A DNA stretch of 64,000 nt. Origin: Gavia stellata. Its lineage: Eukaryota > Chordata > Aves > Gaviiformes > Gaviidae. Of the stretch, positions 14,244 to 24,200 are shown piece by piece. The position numbers were made by a program, and so were the translations under genes. The stretch lies in assembly GCF_030936135.1 (NCBI RefSeq), contig NC_082594.1:109903020-109967019 (forward strand). Reading direction: 5' to 3'. Numbering within the stretch: position 1 is the first letter of the stretch; each line of letters begins with the position of its first letter. The notes beneath the pieces were generated by a model. The model saw only the letters and a list, made by a program, of their open reading frames with translations, was not told the DNA's origin and did not search any database.

Positions 14244-15400
14244 TGAAGACAAAGGGAGAATTCTATAAAAAACTAGAGGAAGCAGTGGTGATCCTTGTAA
14301 CAAGTTACAATAGTTATAATAAGGATATACTTCTGACCATATACACATACAGTGAGGCTATTCCCCAGTCTACAGGTGATGCAGGTTTAGATTCCTTTGC
14401 AAGCAGGTACTCGAACTAGGATCTTCTTCTGTACAGGAGCTTCTAACTAGGAGGACGTAGAGTGGGTTTCTCTCAGTCTTTACTGTCCAGACTATTCCAT
14501 TTTACATGCAAAATGTAGATAATTTTTGGTCAAGTTACTCATTCTTTATCTTGGTTTTTATGTTACTCAAGTGGGATCACATGCTGAAGTTTCAGCCCAC
14601 TGTGACCAAATCTCCACGAGTGCTGATTGTCCAGATCTGGTACCTGACCTGAGCAAGCTGAGCCCCCCTGTAGCCTGTCCACCTTCCTGAGTTTCCTCCT
14701 ATGAGCATCAGGCCGTGGCGGCAGAGATGGGAAGCAAACACTTAATGTTTTCCCTCAATACTTGGAATATGGTTGCGATGCGTGCCTGGAGCTGGGAAGT
14801 ATTTCTGAGTCCCACCAGGCTCTCTGAGCCCATTCCTGCACCTAATCTCAGTCCCGAACCCTGTAGGCGCTGGGAGATAGCACTGTTTCAAGGGCAGACA
14901 CTACCTGATCTAAACAGGAGCGCTAAGCCCTTGATCATGCCTTCTCCCTGCAGAGTCTGGGCTATTCTTGCCTCCGTACGGGACTCATAGCAGGACCACA
15001 GGGACTGGGTAGCAGGAGCCCCCGTTCCTGGCTCGGGGCCCAGAGCACTGGCAGGCAGCAGTGCGTAAAGTGGAGCAGGGGAGAGGGGAGAACCCGAGGG
15101 AAAGAAGGAGGTCACATCCCCCTCGGCCGTCCTGCTAAATCCACACCTGAGTTTCATTACGTTATTGCCGTACAGCTGATGTCTAATTATATAAGCTCAC
15201 AGAAGGCCTGGACTTTTGAACTGAAGAGGAAAGGTCAATTTTTGCCACTAAATCAAGGTGGTGGAGGAAACATAAGGTCCATGGTTGATCCTTTCTCCCT
15301 GGCCCGATTTATTAGAAACCAAGAATTGATTTTTGGGAACAACTATATTTGTATTTATTTTCCCTGTATTTGGTATTTGGGATCAGTTAACAACACCGCA
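14244..15400. other. Noncoding stretch
   Basis: Moderately GC-rich between about 14570 and 15130, but the frames there on opposite strands (14715-14990 plus, 14888-15157 minus) overlap and lack any family resemblance. No gene is supported. Confidence 0.5.
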
Positions 15401-15420
15401 CCCCCCCCCCAAAAAAAAAA
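15401..15420. repeat. C10-A10 homopolymer junction
   Basis: Ten C residues directly followed by ten A residues, then an A/C-rich tail to about 15440. Such tracts are prone to slippage and sequencing error, so the exact length is uncertain. Confidence 0.9.
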
Positions 15421-16418
15421 CACAAAACAAAAACCAACAAACCTTTATACACAGGTTCTATTTAGGCAGCTGATATTCTGATTTTTTTTACTTCAGAGAG
15501 CATTTTAAGCTGTAGTGTCTGACATTGCCTTCTGTTGAACTCTGCTACTGTCCTTCCTTGCAATCCCTCTAGGATTTAGTAAGTTTTCACACCCTATCCA
15601 TATTCCGTTGTGATTGCTTTTGGCTCAGATCCTGCACTAACATGGTCAAGAAATGCAAACATGATAGGAAAAAAAAAACCCACTGGTGAGCTAAAAGTCC
15701 TTTTCTGGGTAATTTGCATGCTCTGTCCAACTAGCTGTAATAGCATCAAATCTAAGTGATAAGGATACTGCTAAGTTTGCTTTAATTGATGTCAGCTTTA
15801 CAGTTCTAAATCATAATTAATTCCCACGTTAGTTTTTGGAAATGGCCTACATTTTTTTGGCCATTGCCGCTGTTTGTCTGGAAATTCTCCCACTCATGGA
15901 CCTTTGCTTGTTCTGCTTATCCCTGTCCTGATATTTTCCCTGTCAAGTTGAGCTTCCATCTGGCTTGAATGTATGGACAAAGTTACTCTCACTTCTTGAA
16001 CAATGACCTAACTCCCCTTCTGTCTGAGCCTGGCCTTTTTCTAATTCCAAAGGTAGATGAGATGTTGGAAGTTGTTGTAGCACTGCCTTTCAAGAGACAA
16101 TATCATTGATCGGCAATTGTTTTCCCATATTAGTGCATTATTGCAATTCAACAATACTACTGATGTCTACGGAGAAAGGCCGAGCACATCACTAACACAT
16201 CTACATAGCTTAAGCTATTGCTTTTAAATGAAATACAGCCACTGACTTCACTGGGACTTCCTGCTTCCAGAAGTATTAATGAAGGTGAATAAAATATTTA
16301 AATTACTTAACAGCTCATATATTTTACTAGACGTTGACTTTCCAGTGACTATTTATCAGGCCTTTCTTTAATTCCTTTTGGGAGCTTGGACTAGTTTGTC
16401 TTCGCTGTTTTATACGTA
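15421..16418. other. Noncoding stretch upstream of the L2-like LINE
   Basis: No gene recognised. Upstream parts of the LINE open frame may lie here but have decayed beyond what I can read. The segment around 16230-16255 faintly resembles the centre of the foldback repeats seen later in the window. Confidence 0.45.
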
Positions 16419-17180
16419 TTGACAAAATTAACTTCTGCTGGAGGGAATTCATTCTTTAGGAAGGCTGATTCTCCTATGGTTTCAATTTTGATTTCTATTT
16501 ATACACTTCCCTTAGTTAACATTATGCAGCCACCCTGTTTGCTGTGTCATTTGTATGCAGACGATACTCGGATATCCTCTCAGTCCCTGCAGAGCCCACA
16601 AAGAAGTTTGATGTTTTGTGCAATTGCCTCTGTGATATTTAATCACGGGTAACTTCAAATTTTGTTAAACTTAACACAGACAAAACTGAGTTGCTATTGA
16701 TTAGTTCACTGGTGCAGAGGTCTCAGGTGTCATCTGTGGTAGTTTCCATTTGTGGTAGTTCTTTTATCCTTCAGATAATGCTTGTGACCTTGGGGTCATT
16801 GTGGATTCAGTGCTTTCTTTTGAAGCCCACATCAATCATGTAATTAAAGTGTCTTACTACTGTCTTTGGAATCTAGCTGGGCTGAGACCTATGCTCTTTC
16901 TAGCTCACTTGCTAAAACTTTAATCCATATTTTGTTTGTCTGACTTGACTACTGCAGCTCTTCCCGTATGCCCTCCGCTGTTTGCATTAGGGACACTATC
17001 TAGCTATGTAGGAATATGCAGTGCAACACTCATGAATTAATGACGTTCATTGTCTTCCATTCTAAGTAGAGGATTTATTTTTAAAACATGGTTAGACACT
17101 GGGTATCACTCGGCTTCTTCTTAGCTGGGGGCTTTTAATGTTACTTCATTTTACAGGATACTCCCTCCAGACAGACCAGT
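16419..17180 (+). mobile_element. Ancient L2-clade LINE fragment, reverse-transcriptase region
   Basis: Remains of a non-LTR retrotransposon ORF2. Reading downstream on the plus strand there is an IYTLPLVNIMQ-like block, then the catalytic YADDT box (16554-16568), then LNTDKTELLLI (16670-16702), then DLGVIVDSVLSFEAHINHV (from 16786) continuing to a LAGLRPML-like block. LDYCSS follows (from 16944), and near 17044 a LHWLP-like trace. The order and wording match the reverse transcriptase and downstream region of L2-clade elements. YADDT rather than FADDT separates L2 from the related CR1. The pieces fall in different frames with intervening stops, so the copy is dead and old. Both ends are uncertain; 5' parts of the reverse transcriptase and the 3' UTR were not recognised. 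An L3 or other CR1-superclade LINE is the main alternative. Confidence 0.8.
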
Positions 17181-18128
17181 AGAATTTTTACATGAATCGT
17201 ATCAATTCGCTCTGTTATTTTTCAACACGTTTCTGAATGTAGATGGCTTTAAAGCATTAGAATTTCAAGATTGGTGTCACTTCATAGTATTAAATGCTAT
17301 ATATTTGGCAAGTTGCAGCAGCATTGGTTATGATGCCATTACAATCCTGTTTTAACTTACTCGTCACTTTGGGGGCTAATGTTTTCCAGAACAGTGTCTA
17401 CTAAAAGATGACTTGTTTCAGTTTCAGTAGAGTTTATTTGAAACAATCCTTTTCTCAAATAGATGTTTTTACCAATACAACGTCATAGGCCACATTCTGC
17501 TCTCACTTATGTCTACAGAGTTCAGCGGGATTGTACAAGTTTAACAGAAACCTTGAACATGATGGAGAGCTGTAAGACTTTTAAACAATTCAGATAAACC
17601 AATACAAGTACAGATGTAAACATTTATTTGAGTTTAAAATTTGTTTAACTTTATTTAGTTCACACTGATTCCCTGTAGTCTTAAGCCATACTGAAACAAA
17701 TGAAAATAAAAAGTGATGCAGCCTATTGTCCTGGTATAAAAATCATGCTATATATTTGCATTTTTGAAAGTTTAATGTGTAAACATAGCTTAACAGCAGG
17801 CTACTGCCACACACACCTAATTATGGTTCATACCTCTTCCAAAAGGTGAAGCACTTGAGGTGAAGCATGCTCTGACATAAAGTGAGTAAAGGTAAAAGCT
17901 AAAGAAGGTAATCCATGGAGAAGCAGGACAACTGTTATCTGTATTTGAAATGATTCCCCTTAAAATCTCTTGAAAGGAAGAGTGACATAGAACATCAAGT
18001 GGATTATCAACCACGTGCATGCCAGGGTGTCGAAGCAATGCACCTCTGCTTCTATTACTTGACACTGAGTCACCCCTGAGACTACAAGAGACAGGAAGCT
18101 GTCTAGCATTCAAATGCCACAAAACGAC
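17181..18128. other. Noncoding stretch between two LINEs
   Basis: No gene. A minus-strand open frame at 17817-18179 overlaps the CR1 3' end and is a chance frame. A possible half of a foldback repeat is at 17486-17540. Confidence 0.5.
17486..17540. repeat. Possible half of an old foldback repeat
   Basis: The stretch beginning GGCCACATTCTGCTCTCACTTA resembles, from memory, one arm of palindromic repeats common in reptile and bird genomes. The opposite arm is not clearly readable downstream, so this is tentative. Confidence 0.3.
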
Positions 18129-18205
18129 AATCACAGAATCACTAAGGCTGGAAAAGACCTGTAAGATCATCAAGTCCAACCATCAACCCAACACCACCAT
18201 GCCCA

Positions 18206-18825
18206 TTAAACCACGTCCTGCAATGCCATGTCCACACGTTCCTTGAACACCTCCAGTGATGGTGACTCCACCACCTCCCTGGGCAGCCTGTTCCAGTGTT
18301 TCACCACTCTCTCAGTAAAGAAATTTTTCCTAATATCCAGCCTGAACCTCCCCTGGTGCAACTTGAGGCCATTTCCTCTTGTCCTGTCACTCATCACTTG
18401 GGAGAAGAGACCAACACCCACCTCTCTGCAACCCCCTTTCAGGTAATTGTAGAGAGCGATGAGGTCTCCCCTCAGCCTCCTCTTCTCCAGACTGAACAAC
18501 CCCAGTTCCCTCAGCCAATCCTCATAAGACTTGTGCTCCAGACCCCTCACCAGCTTCGTCGCCCTTCTCTGGACACACTCCAGCACCTCAATGTCCTTCT
18601 TGTAGTGAGGGGCCCAAAACTGAACACAGTATTCGAGGTGCAGCCTCACCAGCACTGAGTACAGAGGCATGATCACCTCCCTGCTCCTGCTGGCCACACC
18701 ATTTCTGATACAAGCCAGGATGCCATTGGCCTTCTTGGCCACCTGGGCACACTGCTGGCTCATATTCAGCCGGCTGTCGACCAACACCCCCCGGTTGTTT
18801 TCTGCAGGGCAGCTTTCCAGCCACT
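18206..18825 (-). pseudogene. CR1 ORF2 C-terminal fragment
   Basis: About 207 uninterrupted codons ending at the natural ORF2 stop, about 77 bp before the CR1 3' terminus. In order, it shows a [16 protein letters not shown] block, a [20 protein letters not shown] block, [33 protein letters not shown] and [19 protein letters not shown], all hallmarks of the region downstream of the CR1 reverse transcriptase. The catalytic core is absent, so no active enzyme can be made. The open frame runs on upstream across the deletion junction to 18958, but that part (18826-18958) is out of frame with the reverse-transcriptase stub and is not genuine protein sequence. Confidence 0.93.
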
Positions 18826-18954
18826 CATCTTCCGTGGCACCGAGGTCAGGCTGACAAGCCTGTAGTTCCCCGGATCCTCCTTCCGGCCCTTCTTGTAGAT
18901 GGGCGTCACATTGGCAAGCCTCCAGTTGTCTGGGACCTCCCCTGAACGGTACAA
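18826..18954 (-). pseudogene. CR1 ORF2 reverse-transcriptase stub (N-terminal finger region)
   Basis: A 43-codon open block reading [20 protein letters not shown] followed by [19 protein letters not shown]. It corresponds to the start of the CR1 reverse-transcriptase domain, including the conserved GNYRPVSLTS-type motif with L in place of P. It ends abruptly at about 18826, where the sequence jumps into the C-terminal part of ORF2 in another frame. From memory of the family, roughly 150-200 codons are missing at this junction. Confidence 0.9.
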
Positions 18955-18955
18955 A

Positions 18956-21900
18956 CATTTTTTTTTCAGTTAGGTTCTGTAAAGCCTGAAACTGTATTGC
19001 TACACACAGTCTTAGTGTTTATAGGGCAGCCAAATGGGTGAATTTCACTGCAGCAAACTGCTACAGGAAAGATTCATTTACACAGTATTAAGTGGAGTAG
19101 TCTATTGTCAGCCTTTGCTATGATGCTTTTTGTCTACATGCCCAACTGTAATCCAAGGCTGTATAGGGTATACTTAGATGTGAAAATAAGATGTATGGGA
19201 TAAACTTAATGTTTAATTTATAGCAAGAACATTAATATACAGCACACCATGCGCTATGTGCAAGGATGGTCTAATGGCGCTCTGGAGCAGCTTGTTCCTA
19301 GCTGAAATGTGAACTTTCATCTCTGACAAAGAAGTACTGGAACGCTACAGCTTTCTCTGAAGTTGGATGCTCTTCCTGAATCATTACAAAATTGTCTGGC
19401 AGTCACTGCAAGTGTTAATTGCTGCAATGAGAAGATAACTTAACCTACCTCTCTAATTAGAGAAAGTACACTGGCCCAAGCAAGGGAAATGTCTGAAGCT
19501 TTGCCTAGTGCTCTAAAATGGATCTCAACAGTGAATAGATTAAATCTTCAGTACCTGAACAGTACTTGCTGCTTTTCTTATGTCCATCTGCAGCCTCTGG
19601 AGACTACTGGACTCGGAGAAAAGGAGAGATGTCCTCAAACTGTGATGAATAAAGGAAGTCTGAAACTATGCAAGAAACTTCCCAGACAAGAACTTTCACG
19701 GGAAGGCTATTCCAAAGTCTCTAGACAAGTGCAGGTTTTGTATCAAAGATGCAAAGCCTCATTTAAAGCTTGTGTAAGCAACCAATTCTTTTTAATTCAC
19801 CCACAAATGCAGCTAATTGATTTTAATCATCCATAAGTTTGCTCCAAGGTTTATAACAAAAGAGCAAGAATTATTCCAAAATATTTATCTAAAGATATTA
19901 CTCACTTTCAGGAAGCATTGCAAATTCAGTTTCTTCCCTTTCCACCTGGGCTCAAAAAATTTGCAGAAGCCATTCCAAAAACAAGAGAAGAAGTTGCAAA
20001 CTTTTTCCCACCACATAATGTAAGGGTCAAACACAACAATAAAGGGGATATAACATGAAGAAGTATTTGTTCTGCATTATGATGTTCTGCTTTTTGGCAG
20101 CAATGGAAGTTCAAAGAGAATTACTTTATCTCTAATATGGACATGAGTAATAGGTGGCAGAATGTACTGAGACTGATATAGGCAGATTTATGAGGCATGC
20201 CAGAAAACAGTGGCCCGCCGAGTTTATTTAAAGCCATAGAATCTGAGCAAGTCTGCAGCAAGGACTACAGCATTCATTGCCCTCCTTGGAGTAAAACTGT
20301 CTCAAGCTTGTAAACGTGAGTGTAGCACCACTGCCTCCTACCCAGAAGAAGTTGGAGCCATTCAATAGTCTCGAAGGCTCCAACAGCTATATGAAAGTTC
20401 TTCATTAGTGAGAAAGCAGCCTTTGGTTTTTGAAGCAAAAGTGTCTCTGTTGTAAGTCTGCTTGTCGTGGTTGAGTGTACAGTGAAACAGAGCTCTATGT
20501 AACTACAAACTTCATTACAATAGATTGTTAAGAGGGTTTGCTCACTTTGCTCAAATTTAGATACTTGGTATTTAGTCTGTTGGCACTTTGATGTTTATAT
20601 CCTCTAGTTAGTACAAAAACGTTTATGTGACTCCAGAAAAACATGCCCTAGGAAAGTATGAGAAAACTTCAGCATACCTGAGAAGGAATGTAATGTTCAG
20701 CTGCTGTATAATGAAGAGAGGTGGAACTGGTAGTGGAGTTACCATGCAGTAAAATATTCAGAACTCATAATGTTTCATGGGGTCAATGCCCTTGGGAAGA
20801 GAAATAAACTCTCTTCTATGGCAGAGAAATAAATATTTATATATCGTATTGCCCAAAGACCTCCATCAGAAGGGACTGAGAGGGAGCTGAGTTTGCAGAA
20901 AAGAAAAAGGTGCAATCCTTCTCTTGCATTTACGACCTGAAGATACAGATAGGCAGAGAGGAAGAGCTTGTTCCTATTGCATTCAAAGAAATTAGCACGT
21001 TGGAGAATTCACAGAGAAGTTGGTAACTAGAAGTATTAGAGGAATGCTGCTTTTCCCCCTGCTTTGTCTTCACACTGTTTAGCAGCAAATCATATATGAT
21101 CTTTGAATCAACACAGCTGACAGACTGGCAAATTTTACTTTTTGATGGAGGGAAAATTGATTGCAGTTGAGGTCTTTTCCTGCAGAATCTGAGTTATCTG
21201 AGTAACCACTTAACCCTTAAGGACAGAAGAGAAGGAATGACATCCCTCTTGAGCACAGAACATTAACTTTCCCAACTTTCACAAATGCCCATTGGCAGAG
21301 TCCCTTCTTAGAAGAACATAATTGGTTGAGAAAAAGAAGAGAATCAAAGATTGCAGGGAAATCATTGTCTCCCACACAGACTGTGTCAAAGGTATTTTCC
21401 AAAAGTACAAGCCTCATATACTTAAATGCAACACCCACAGCACCTATTCATAAGACGCCACATGAAAGAAATAAGTTTCGACTTGATTTTCTTCTTTGGA
21501 GAGCTTAGGCTATCTCCCTAAGACATCAAAGTAGCCCAACTGCAGTCTTAAGTGAGACAAGTGAGGTTTGGAGAATCACAGAGCATCACAAACAACACAT
21601 CGCCCATTGCAGGCATGAGAAGAGAAACTCTTTGCACATCTAGTGACTCTCAAACTCTCCTCAGATATTAATGGGATTGAGAGGAACAATGTTCATCTAA
21701 GAAGATTTATTCACAATTTACAATAGGGAATCATTATCATGAGGCATTATTATCATGAGCAAGATTTCAGAAATCAGTCTCTGATTTTGCAGGCGTTGGT
21801 AGTTGTTTTCCATTCTGAGCCAGGCAAGGTATAAAGGTGTTTGGGAATTTCCAGACAAAATTGGGTTTGGTTTCCTGCTCCATTAAGCGCGCCAAATTGT

Positions 21901-23699
21901 CAATAGCAGAATGTTTTGCAGAAATATGAGACTTTAGATGAACCTCTGTTAAAAAAAGGAGGCCACCGGAAACTGCTTTGCTTCCTACCTACCGGAACCC
22001 AGATTTCTAGGGTTGAGATTTCTGTAGCAGTCTGCTTCTACAGATTACCACAGACTTAGCTGCCCACAAAGTTTTAAGGTTCCTGCAGCATGTTTGGGAG
22101 CCCAGAAACCCAGGCAGAAGTTTTTCAATATCTCAATTCTCCAGTTTCCAGAAGCTTAGAGACGTTTAGCTAGCATCTCGAAAAATGAAAAGGCTCTGCT
22201 TAAACTTGAAAGGCTTTTCATCTTCTAGGAGCAGCTCAGTAAGAAGCAAGGAAAGCAACTGTTAGTTACCTAGTTAGGAAACCATATACTTTAGTTTTTC
22301 TTAATTATCTGTAGGGGTGGAAATACATTTTCTGCAGGGGAGTTCAGTATGTGTAGCTTTTTTCCCAGTGATAGACAAAGAATTTTGAAATACCAGAATT
22401 GCTTTGCAGAACAGAAAGCTTCCATTTCAGTCTGCTCTTCCCTCTTGCTGCTCCACCTTTAGGGAGATCTTGGCTCCCCTGCTTTCTTTCTCTATGCAAA
22501 GACTGACTTTTGAAAATACTGCACACTGAAAATGCTGGACACCAAAAATACCAAGTGAAATCACTAGGAATTCGTATTTCCTCTCAGGTGTGCATGACAC
22601 CAGTGTGAAAGTCTGAGGGGCCAGCGAGGACCCAGGGCTGCCCTGGGAATACAAGTGCTGAGACTCAGAGAACTGAAGACAAAAGCAGGGAAGCCCTGTT
22701 AGCCTCCCTAGCAGCCATCAGCCTTCCCTGTTTCTAGAAGAGACACCCAAGATGGACTAATCCTCAGATTTGGGCAGGAAAATATGGGGAGACACTGAAA
22801 CCAGGGACTGTTTGTGAAAATGACCAAAGTTTACAGGTAGTAGAAGAAAGCCAGGGGGATGCCAGTCCCAGGGATGTGAGGCGTGCAGCGCCTGGCAGGA
22901 CTATAGGAGGAGGGGCTGGCCATCACCTTGGGTGGCCTAGGGTTGCTTGAGGCACTACAAAAGAGAGGCCATGTCTGGCATTTCGGGCTTTATTATATGT
23001 GTGTGAATATTTATCACTCTGAGCAAAACATTATCCACATTTCTTCCTGGCGAGTTGCTATCCTTTTCTGAGGTTTAAGAGAGAGGCTTTCAGCTGGGAG
23101 GGTTTAATGATAAGCAAGTGCAATTCAAAGGAGAATTGTAAATTGAAGTCTACTCCAAAACACTTCTTAAACCCCTGAGTCATTAGAGGCTGAATCATAT
23201 TATTCCTGTCAGCAAGATCTCTTCTCTAACATCATCCTCTATTTACTGTACATTACCTCATGGTCCTGGTCAAACTGTGCATCTTTTACACGAACATGAA
23301 GAATCCTAGTCATTAGGATGAGTTTGACATGATGGGAGCTTTAGTTTCTGATGCTAGTTAGAAAACAACAATCTCAATTCAAGGATTTACTTAGGCTTAC
23401 TGTGCACACAAAAGAAACTTTTCCTAACAAGCAGGTCAAATAATAACCCTTGTTTTCTGTTTTTCACATTTCACTTATTTGCTGAAGCTCATGGCTGTCT
23501 GTTACAAGGGCAATTCTAAAAGTCAAAAGGTTACAGAATAAAGCATCACCCTTAAAAATTCATCATTTATCTGTCGAACAGTGACCTCATCATGACACTC
23601 TCTCAGCTACAAAGCCATTGATTGCAGGGCCCTTCATTCTCCTTCTGTAAATCCCATAAACAAGCCCCTCTGAAATGCTGGAAGAAAATTTAGCATGCA
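18956..23699. other. Noncoding stretch, nothing recognised
   Basis: AT-rich with scattered short frames, the longest 115 codons (19489-19836, plus), and no recognisable domain. A CpG-containing GCGCGCC motif at 21887-21893, with an E2F-like GCGCCAAA, is isolated in CpG-poor sequence. No transposon was recognised. Confidence 0.5.
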
Positions 23700-24200
23700 A
23701 CTCTTGTCACATATTAAAAGAATGATGCGATATTAGATTAGATATTAGACTAATTACCACATATTTAGTTCTTTTCAACAGTTCATCGTATAAGATTAGG
23801 GGCTAAATTATCAGAAAAAGATATTATTTGATTAATTTTCAAATGTTTTAAAATTTGCCTATAAAAATGTATACTTATCTGAGTATATATAACTTTAGGC
23901 TTACTAATATGAAAGGTATCATGTTAAGGAGATAAGCTCCTCCAATCCAGATATGTCTATGAATTTTAGTTCCGTTAGGCACAGAGCTGTTGATGCTGGA
24001 AAGGCACATGATTAGAAAGTTTAAGCAGGCTGAAAGATAAGGATCAAAATTAAATTGAAAGTTACTTCAGTTCATTTGTTTTAGTGGTTAGAGAGACAAT
24101 ATTATTAAAATAGCAAGTCAATTGTTTAGTGCTGCTTATGACACAACTGCTCACAGGGCAATATTAATGATGAAAAGTTCAGGAATTAGAATTTTACTCT
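23700..24200. promoter_or_regulatory. Candidate conserved noncoding element, homeodomain/SOX-like cores
   Basis: A dense run of TAAT, ATTA and ATTGTT cores, including GACTAATTACC (23749), GATTAATTTTC (about 23830), TCAATTGTTTAG (about 24119) and ATATTAATGATG (about 24162). A 12-bp unit, GATATTAGATTA, is imperfectly duplicated at about 23729-23752. This texture is common in developmental enhancers, but AT-rich DNA also gives such cores by chance. Inference only. Confidence 0.2.

Larger units (their letters stand above)
18129..18955 (-). mobile_element. CR1 LINE, 5'-truncated and internally deleted
   Basis: Chicken-repeat-1 type non-LTR retrotransposon in minus orientation. The 3' end (plus-strand AATCACAGAATCAC... 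at 18129) and the adjoining 3' UTR match the typical avian CR1 terminus, where a short TGATTCTGTGATT-like motif replaces a poly(A) tail. The 5' end stops at about 18955 inside ORF2, the usual result of incomplete reverse transcription. No target-site duplication is evident, as expected for CR1. Between an N-terminal reverse-transcriptase stub and the C-terminal part of ORF2 a large stretch is missing, including the catalytic FADD box. The surviving coding blocks are free of stop codons over some 750 bp, so the copy is much younger than the L2 fragment about 1 kb upstream. Confidence 0.95.

Noticed and set aside
20351..20384. Perfect 9-bp stem with a 16-nt loop (GTTGGAGCC / GGCTCCAAC), possible small RNA hairpin
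   Set aside because: A stem this short with any loop size is expected several times by chance in 64 kb, and it does not extend to microRNA length.
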